This document shows positions 56,938-64,000 of a stretch of 64,000 nt of DNA, in pieces; the first letter of the stretch is position 1, and each line of letters opens with the position of its first letter. Under the pieces are notes generated by a model that ran no database searches, had not been told where the DNA came from, and was given only the letters and a program-made list of their open reading frames with translations. A program made the translations under genes and the position numbers. The DNA lies in contig FJOG01000010.1 of assembly GCA_900073065.1 (NCBI GenBank), positions 703,178 to 767,177 of the forward strand. The letters run 5' to 3'. The stretch is from Phialocephala subalpina (lineage: Eukaryota > Ascomycota > Leotiomycetes > Helotiales > Mollisiaceae).

Positions 56938-58052
56938 ATGTCCTTCACCAACTACCGCGACACGCCCTCGACGTCATCAGGAGGTACGAATACACCTCCA
57001 CAGTCTCTCTCGAATTCTTGGAGTGTGCCAGCGACGGTATCACACGCCGTGACGGGACTATTACGAAGATTCTCGACGGAGGATCAGATTGAGAAGAAAA
57101 AGAAGCATACACCGGAGTACGACTCGGGGAATAATGGACTGGATGGTGTTTATACCCCTCCTTACAGACATGCGTCTCCATTTCAACCGCCGCCTCTCTA
57201 TCCTGTCATATTGAAGGGCCATAGTACTAGTACGCCGGCGTCTGCGAGACTCCTCACTAGAGGCTTGGCTGAAGAAATACGACTGCTAGTGCCACCTAGG
57301 CTACAACTCTGCGATGAATGGAACCTAGTCTACAGTCTGGAGAACGACGGGGTGAGCTTGGGAACATTATACAAGAAATGTGATGATCTGCGGGGTCTAC
57401 GAAATGGATATGTCCTTGTAGTGAGGGACGGTGAAGGAGGCGTACGTTTCCCCTTTCTTTCCCAGAATTCACACCACGTCCAAAATCAACAGCAGCTGAC
57501 AACACACAGTTATTCGGAGCCTACCTAACAGATGCACCACACCCTTCACCCCACTACTTCGGCACAGGCGAATGTTTCCTCTGGCGCGCCTCCACCCTCT
57601 CCTCCTCCTTCCCCACGAACCTCCCTCCTCCCCCATCAACAGACACAACAAACATGACACGAAGCACGACAATATCCTCCTCCAACAGCCCCTCCAACTC
57701 CCGCCTCCTCTCCCCCACAACTTCATCATCCCTCACCTCACCCTCCGCCTCCCAAACATCACTCGCTCCTCCATTCCCAAATTCTCCCTCATTCGCATCC
57801 GGGGTCTCAACACCAGAACGAATTCGATTCAAAGCCTTCCCATACAGCGGGGTCAATGATTATCTGATAAACTGCGAGACGGGGTTCTTGAGTTTGGGAG
57901 GCGGAGATGGAAAATATGGGTTATGGCTTGATGATAGTTTTGAGAGGGGAGTTAGTAGTCATTGTTTGACGTTTGGGAATGAGCCGTTGAGTGAGGAGGG
58001 GCAGAAGTTTGAGGTTCTTGGAGTGGAGCTTTGGAGTATTGGGAATTCATAA
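56938..58052 (+). CDS. OXR1: TLDc-domain oxidation resistance protein
   Basis: Exons 56938-57441 and 57510-58052 give 348 residues. A Ser/Thr-rich N-terminus (about 100 residues) is followed by the TLDc domain: LLTRGLAEEIRLLVPPRLQL, WNLVYSLENDGVSLGTLYKK, GYVLVVRDGEGG, then after the intron LFGAYLTDAPHPSPHYFGTG and ECFLWR. A Ser/Pro-rich insert of about 85 residues comes before the end of the domain (NDYLINCETGFLSLGGGDGK, YGLWLDDSFERGVS, FEVLGVELWSIG). TLDc proteins protect against oxidative damage and, in yeast Oxr1, act on V-ATPase assembly. The insert is usual for ascomycete Oxr1. Confidence 0.93.
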
Positions 58053-58686
58053 ACAAGGCACACGATTCTTGGTTGCTTGACGACGGGTAGGAGTTTGGGA
58101 TGATGATTTGACGGGGCAATGAATGACAGAAGAAAAGATGGTGGAATTAATGGCAGGAGACACCGAAAAGGAGAAAAGAGCCTGGAGCTCTAATGTTCGC
58201 GGATTTCATTTGCAGTCTCAAGGCAAAAGTTCAACAACGAAAAGGCAACATGAAAGCATGATACCCGGCGATGTATGTTATTTGCAGCATTCTGGTTTTG
58301 GCAGAATGCCATTTCAGGGGGAAGGATTTCTCGGGTATGGGTTTATTGGGAGTTTTGAGGATGGGCACATTCATGATTGATTGGGCAAAATGGAAGTAAT
58401 CTGAGAATTTATGATTTCATTGTTCTGGGTCTTAATTTTGTCTTCCATGCACCCGTGAGTGAGAGTTGATGATGAATGATTGTATTTTGTCCTTGAAGAA
58501 TCTAGTGTTCCTGAATATTCAGTCAGATGTGAGGAGTGGCAGTTGGCTTACTGACATACCATGATACTAATGTTCATCCATCCTCTTACTAAAGCATGGG
58601 TTCCTTCATCGTCAACGAGATAGAACTACTCCCCCTTAATGGATCCTGCTCCTCAGCTAGTTGCATCGGCCGAGGTCAAAACTCAA
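58053..58686. other. Convergent 3' region between OXR1 and DPH7
   Basis: About 630 bp. An 85-codon plus frame at 58123-58380 has no recognised motif. Confidence 0.45.
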
Positions 58687-60443
58687 TCACCAAAGAAGCT
58701 CATGAAGAGGCCTAAATTTCTTCCGCTTTGGCGAAAGGATGCTCCTACTTTCTCCGGAATCGAAGCTCCAAAGACTAAGCTTGCTGTCATCATAGCTAGA
58801 GGTCACACAGAGCCTCTGGCCACTATAATCAGGCGTTTCTTCACCCATCTGAACAGGAACGGGTTGCACATCGCCAGCATAGCATACGCTCAACTTGCCT
58901 TCTTCGACATATACCAAGTCTTTGAAGTATGCTAAGATACTGAACGACCATACTCCGTCCTTATTTCGGCTCACTTCCATGATCTTGGCACCCGCATACA
59001 TGCAGCATGCTAGGAATCGAAAGCTAACTTGCATATTCGTCTGGCTCTCCTTATCCGTCTGGTTGTCCGTATCCCACTGGCTTTCGACATTCGTCTGGCT
59101 CTTGGGGTCTGGATAAGCTTGGAGAAACTTCATGTGGTACACTCCTCCGCCAAGAGCAAAGCTTGTAATGGTGTCCGCCGATGTCTTTTCGCCATCGAAC
59201 ACCGTACAGAGGTAGACGTTGCCGTCATAGGAGCCGACAAGAAGTATGGACCATGCATCGCTAGAATCATAGATAGGGAGAGGAAGAATGGATGTAACGC
59301 CGCTTTGAGCGATAGCTTTTTTGTAGCTGGTTGAACCCTCAGTGCAAGGTCTCTTGCGGATCTGACCTGGACAAATGCAAGGACTCAACGTTGATGCTCG
59401 TAAAAGACTGTCATCGCCACCAGAAAATATCTTGACGGGGGCATGAGTAGAAAACGCGCAAGCATATGCACTCTCTTTGGTTTCAAAATAAGGAGTCTTG
59501 AGGACATGTTCATGAAGTGGCCTTCCATGATTCAGAATTTCGTACCTCGTAAAGTTCTCGTGAAACCCGAGAAGATAGACTCCACTGTTATCGACAGTGA
59601 TAGCCAGTATGCACTTCAGATCAGATGCGTCTCTGAAAGGTTGCCAGGCGATGGAAGTAATGAGGTTCTTGCCAGCGGGGAAGATCTCGTGACTTATAAT
59701 CTCCCTCACTGTAAGATGCCAATGGCGGGTCTCGGGTATCTCTTCCGCTTGGAGTTGATGTATCACTATTGTTCCAATTGTCGTGGAGGTAGCGAAGATT
59801 GGGTGATGGGGAAGGAACTTCAAGTCGTAAACGCCATAGTCCTGAAGGTTGTCTTTCTTCCAAACGCTAGCGGAGTTAGAACTGAAGAAGAGCGACAGAA
59901 TGCGGGGCTAGTATGCCGGAGAGTAAGAGAACGGCGGAATCCTTACAGCTGGTGATCTTCAAGTCTATATAGTGAGATCCCACCCTTTCTCTTCTGTTCT
60001 CTGCCTGTTGGCACTTCTCCATTTGCTAACGCCTCCCCATGGGTTGGCAATTCTCCATCGCCTTCCCCGACTGCTTGTGCCAAGCTTCCTCCCTCACATT
60101 CCTTGGTTTCATCTTTTGATGTTGGTTCATCTGCTTCCTGGGCTGTTTTAGTTTCCTCCGGTAGAATCTCGTAAAGTCCAACAACGAAGTATGAATGAGC
60201 AATACATCTCATTCCTGCAGAATATTTTGGGTCAAGGTCTGCTGGTGCAAACTCTAAGCATGCTGGATGGAGCCCAGGGTGATTGATGGTCTCCGAGGTG
60301 ATTGGGCTGACGGCTTTGGACCATTCCTTCACGGCCTTGCCGGTGCTCTTCTCCGCCGATGCACTTGTAGCAGCGAGTTTTTTGGTCAACTCAGCAACAT
60401 CGGAGTCCTCGGGAGGCGCCTCGAGGCTCGTTGGTGATTCCAT
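58687..60443 (-). CDS. DPH7: WD-repeat protein, diphthine methylesterase type
   Basis: Exons 59947-60443 and 58687-59881 with a 65-bp intron give 563 residues. The start of the propeller reads HPACLEFAPADLDP, then YFVVGLYEIL and RKGGISLYRLEDHQL, as in the Dph7/Rrt2 family. Later blades show NLITSIAWQPF, PVKIFSGGDDSLLRAS, SILLVGSYDGNVYLC and RLCVTSSYDDSKLSLWSFD. The family removes the methyl ester from methylated diphthine during diphthamide formation on EF-2. The protein is longer than yeast Rrt2 because of an acidic N-terminus and loop inserts, including a repeated SQTN-rich stretch. Family 0.75. Confidence 0.8.
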
Positions 60444-60821
60444 GGTGGCTTGAAGATGTTGGATGTCGAAGGAAGAGAAAAACGGGAAGCGAAGAAGGAC
60501 CCTTGATGCAGATCTTCCAATGGATCGGCTCGCAGGGAAGGTCCGAGCGTAGCGTGCCTTCCCCTTTCCCGTTCACAACCAACTTGCCAACTCCCACCAA
60601 CCTTCCCTCTTTCACAACATGAAGGCATTATGAGTTTCCGAAAATAGAAGAACATTACAATTGATCATTTCTGAATTTGATGCACTTCTTTGTTTGTCTT
60701 CAATTGATGTTTCACGAGTTCGATACTGCGAGCAAGTTGATGTGCTTTTTGTGAAGTTCACGCCTGGAACGCGGTAACTTTGGATTCTATTTTCACGCAC
60801 TTTTCTTCATGTAATCGCGAT
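60444..60821. promoter_or_regulatory. Divergent promoter of DPH7 and the DUF1917 gene
   Basis: 378 bp between start codons. No specific site assigned. Confidence 0.4.
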
Positions 60822-61989
60822 ATGGAGGGAAGACAAGGAGGAAATAGAATGAATGTTGATGCTGGTTATCTATCGGATGAGTCTGATTTCTATGGTACGC
60901 CCCTCGCATCGTTCTGCGCAATGTTGACCTAATCAGGTGACGAAACTACCAAGCAAGAACTAGAGGCAAGGGTGCTCAGTCTTGACGTTAGACAGTGGTG
61001 GGAGCGTCGTACTCCTACTCTCATGGAGCTCGCCGAAGCCAATGTCAAGAATCAGAAAGTCAATAAATCTGTCAAGCTGTACAATCCCTATGAAGGCAAA
61101 GTCGACTCTCGACAGCTTTCCGAAAGCATTGAAGAATTCGTCAGAAGACTTCCACCGGCTACCACTTTTGTTACTTTTGACGTTCAATGGATCTGGATAG
61201 CCAATCCGTACCGAAAGGCAATGAAGGAGGCCGATCGAGATGCCGGCAGCCACATGAAGGAAGCCCCGCCTGATGAGAGAGCCGACAAAGAGGGATTCGA
61301 AGTTATTGCCAAGGGTCTCCTCGCAGAATTGACAAGTAAAAGACTGGAGCTGGAGAAGAAGAATCCTGGGAAGGCCAAAGGTACAATCACGAAACTTCTC
61401 AAAGCAGACCAGGACAGAATCGTGAAGGAGATATTGGCTACAGCCAAAACGCTACATGTGACCTGTGGAAAGGTGTGCCATAATTCCCCTTGGGCAATGA
61501 CTTTGCTAACCTTTTCACAGTGGATGCTTTTCCGCGATTCTGAATATGTCAATGATACCTGGGCTGTGGTAGCTCGAGCTACTGCCAATGATGAACTCGG
61601 CATTGGCGCCAAAGTTGCTCCTGATGATGGACAAAATAAAATGCGTTTAATTTGTGTCTATACGAAAGATTTCACCGATATGGAAGACGTTTCGAGAGTT
61701 GTCCACAAAATGAGGGAGCTTGGGCTTGTTGAGAACCAAATCTGGTACAAATGTGGTGAGTCTCTTTGAGGAACCCAAAAAACCAGCTTTGAACTAACAC
61801 CACTTTGAAGATGCTTTCACACATCTCAACCTTGACTCCAAAAACCCGTACGGCATCAAGGCATCCTTGTACGGTTCTAAAGATGTGTTGGACTCAAAAC
61901 CAGGCAAGAACGCAGAGAAAAAACCAGATGGCTTCTTCTACAACAAGAAGAAAGACCACGGAGATTGGCGTTCAGTGGAGTTAGAATGA
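60822..61989 (+). CDS. DUF1917 (BLES03-like) domain protein
   Basis: Exons 60822-60894, 60937-61472, 61521-61755 and 61811-61989 give 340 residues. The domain is eIF4E-like in fold and conserved in eukaryotes. Visible landmarks are WWERRTPTLMELAEANVKNQ, the second half opening at CGKWMLFRDSEYVNDTWAVV, IGAKVAPDD, LICVYTKDFTDMEDVSRVVH and IKASLYGSKDVL. The second intron (61473-61520) is 48 bp with GCTAAC branch-like and CACAG acceptor and contains no stop. Its retention would insert 16 residues inside the conserved core. Function of the family is not established. Confidence 0.85.
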
Positions 61990-62171
61990 TTGTTTCTAGA
62001 TACCCTTTTGCTTCGATATCCTGTTGCTAGCCTCGTCCGGACATTTCTAGCTTTTTGAGTGCCACCATGCCATCATCTGTAGCCAAAGATTTTGCTTCAT
62101 GACCATCATCCAATCATCAATTCATCAAGTTGTAACTCGTGCCTCCCAAATCATGTCTCAGACCCCCAGCC

Positions 62172-62776
62172 CTAGACAACACCCTCCCCTGTCATCTCCA
62201 CAGTCCTCTTCAAATGCAGCACCAACCTATACGCACTACTCCCATTCAAATAATACCTATGCAATTTCTTACTCCTAATAAACCCCAACCTCTCATACAA
62301 CTTCATCGCCGGAATATTGTTCTCTTCCGTCTCCAACACCACCTCATCTGCCCCTCGTTCAATCATCGCATCGATGGCTTTTCGAACCAAGGTAGTGGCG
62401 ATCCCGCGGTTACGGTAGGAAGAAGAGGTGGCGAGCATGGCGATGTAGCCGCGTAGTGTGGGTGGAGAGTGTGATTGGTGGGTTTCGAGCTTGCAGATTA
62501 TGATGCCGATTAGGAGGGGTTTCTCTGGGTGGAGGGCCTGTTGATTGTTAGCTGAAGTTTGCAGATGGGACAAATTGTAGGTACCATGAAGCAGAGATCC
62601 CCCCATTGGTACAGAAAGTATCTGTAGACATAAATACTGTACGGCTCGCTCAAATCTTTGGAGATTAAGGCTCGGATTGCGGGGAGGTATTGCTTCTCGA
62701 GAGCATGCTCGTACTGCATGTATCTGAGCTCCGCAGGCAATTCCGCTGCCTTGCTTCCCTCGGCTTCGCCTGCCAT
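62172..62776 (-). CDS. MAK3: N-terminal acetyltransferase C catalytic subunit
   Basis: Exons 62585-62776 and 62172-62537 with a 47-bp intron give 185 residues. The GNAT fold shows [20 protein letters not shown] (the substrate strand typical of Naa30), then [38 protein letters not shown] with the acetyl-CoA loop RxxGIA, and [20 protein letters not shown]. NatC acetylates proteins starting Met-Leu, Met-Ile, Met-Phe and similar. It is divergent from LRO1, with 364 bp between starts. Confidence 0.93.
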
Positions 62777-63140
62777 CTTGGTGTTGAAGTGAAAAGAAGA
62801 ACACGAAGAAGAACACGAATAATAAAACGAACGTCGTTGAATTAGAGACGTGAGGTGAGAATCCTGAGCCAAGAAAGCTGATCAGCTTCTTTCACATGCT
62901 TCGCAAGGCTGAAAAACGGGACCAAGCGCTAGTCTCAGGTACCTATCGGTAGTATTTCGGCAGTGGCCTAATTGAGCCATTACGTAGTCCGGATCGCGTG
63001 GCTGGAAAGGAGAGAGCAAGATTTGGGATCCCTCGATGCGACGTTCAACACGAACACGATGTTCCATTTGCTTCAATAACATCCACCTCTTCCCCCTTGA
63101 CCTGTACATACTCCTCGTCCTCATATTGTCTTGAAGCAAG
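62777..63140. promoter_or_regulatory. Divergent promoter of MAK3 and LRO1
   Basis: 364 bp between start codons. No factor site assigned. A minus frame at 62882-63247 overlaps the LRO1 start and is rejected. Confidence 0.4.
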
Positions 63141-64000
63141 ATGTCCTCCCTTCGCAAACGCGCCCAAGGAACACAATCCGAAACCGCCCTCGCTCGAACA
63201 CCCTCCCCCGAGAAAGCCGAAGATGGTCGGCTCGAATCTGTCTCCAAAATCGTAGACTCAAAATTGAGTCATAAATATGGAGATAAACATGGAGGTCAGC
63301 ATAAAACGAGAAAACGGAGAAACGGTTTCATATTTTTCCTGGGAGGATTGTTTGGGATTGTAGTCGCGGGGTTCTTTGCGAGGCAGAGTGATTTGATTGA
63401 GTTTCCGGAGTTGGGGGATCTGAGTATGGATTCTTTGATGGATGTGTTGCCTGCGGGGTTTGTGAGGGATGTTAGGGATTTGGCGAGAGGGGAGAGAGAG
63501 GCTGTTAATTACGATTCTTTCTCGGTGGGATTGAACCTTTTGTCTCAAGGAGTAAAGGCGAATCATCCTGTTATTATGATACCAGGCGTTATTTCGACGG
63601 GTTTGGAGTCTTGGGGTACGACGAACTCTTCGACGCAGTATTTTAGGAAGAGGTTGTGGGGGAGTTGGAGTATGATGAGGGCTTTGGTATTGGATAAGGA
63701 AGGGTGGAAGAGGCATATTATGCTTGATAAATATACGGGTCTAGATCCGCCGGGTGGGATTAAGTTGAGAGCTGCTCAGGGATTCGACGCAGCGGACTTC
63801 TTTATTACGGGATACTGGATTTGGAATAAGATTCTGGAGAATTTGGCGACGATTGGGTATGATCCGACGAATAGCTATACGGCAGCGTATGATTGGAGAC
63901 TGTCGTACGCGAATCTGGAAGTGAGGGATCAGTATTTCACGAGGTTGCAGATGTATATTGAGATGGGCGTCAAGACTTCGAAGAAGAAGGTGGTGTTAGT
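63141..64000 (+). CDS. LRO1: Phospholipid:diacylglycerol acyltransferase, N-terminal part
   Basis: ATG at 63141; the frame is open without an intron to the window end (286 codons). A basic cytosolic tail is followed by one transmembrane helix (residues 62-80, GFIFFLGGLFGIVVAGFFA). Then comes the LCAT-type domain: NHPVIMIPGVISTGLESWGT (about 141-160, the lid tryptophan), FRKRLWGSWSMMRALVLDKE, KYTGLDPPGGIKLRAAQGFD and NSYTAAYDWRLSYANLEVRD. The catalytic serine motif lies just beyond the window. Lro1 moves an acyl chain from phospholipid to diacylglycerol to make triacylglycerol, in the ER and nuclear membrane. Confidence 0.95.
   Translation, partial: MSSLRKRAQGTQSETALARTPSPEKAEDGRLESVSKIVDSKLSHKYGDKHGGQHKTRKRRNGFIFFLGGLFGIVVAGFFARQSDLIEFPELGDLSMDSLMDVLPAGFVRDVRDLARGEREAVNYDSFSVGLNLLSQGVKANHPVIMIPGVISTGLESWGTTNSSTQYFRKRLWGSWSMMRALVLDKEGWKRHIMLDKYTGLDPPGGIKLRAAQGFDAADFFITGYWIWNKILENLATIGYDPTNSYTAAYDWRLSYANLEVRDQYFTRLQMYIEMGVKTSKKKVVL

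Noticed and set aside
62882..63247. 121-codon minus frame near the LRO1 start
   Set aside because: It overlaps the strongly supported LRO1 coding start and has no family signature.

Overview
The window is nuclear DNA of a filamentous ascomycete. Genes have short introns (about 44-240 bp) with GTRNGT-type donors and YAG acceptors, and both strands are used evenly. Fungus-specific families are present: the chitin synthase activator CHS4/SKT5, HET-domain genes, an Aleuria-type fucose lectin, GPI-type cell-surface proteins and copia-type retroelement remnants. The class is not certain; a Leotiomycetes-like relative is a guess. One run of N (35433-36095) is an assembly gap.

Housekeeping genes form blocks, often as divergent pairs. 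From 1 to 5032: the 5' part of a TPR/SET-type gene, a SAP-repeat DNA-binding protein, then ERV1 and HEM4 (uroporphyrinogen-III synthase) back to back. From 7711 to 9582: a CCCH zinc-finger protein with long gene-free flanks. From 12456 to 18261: a GPI-type serine-rich protein, a multi-exon Ser/Thr-rich protein with a hydrophobic tail, and a fucose lectin. From 19252 to 28285: the helicase CHL1 and CHS4 (divergent), then the meiotic gene HOP2. From 36954 to 44656: a doubtful small gene, RPL28 (uL15), CDC7 and condensin subunit CND1 (divergent), and an intron-containing tRNA. From 56938 to 64000: OXR1 (TLDc), DPH7 and a DUF1917 protein (divergent), and NatC catalytic subunit MAK3 with LRO1 (divergent, cut by the window end).

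Between these lie accessory regions (about 28.4-37 kb and 45-56 kb). They hold broken or orphan reading frames, retroelement debris, two truncated HET genes, an MFS sugar transporter, an ankyrin protein with a fungal receptor-like N-terminus, and a short very AT-rich block between two truncated genes.

Four unusual points stand out. HOP2 carries an exact 250-bp tandem duplication that breaks its frame, but the duplicated AGGT could act as both splice sites and restore it. A 1.7-kb copia-type gag-only element has its two LTRs in inverted orientation yet is flanked by a matching 5-bp target duplication. CHL1 has an 8-nt microexon that supplies the middle of its Walker A motif. CHS4 has a 12-nt terminal exon that creates a CaaX box. 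I found no multi-gene system that I would call wholly new.
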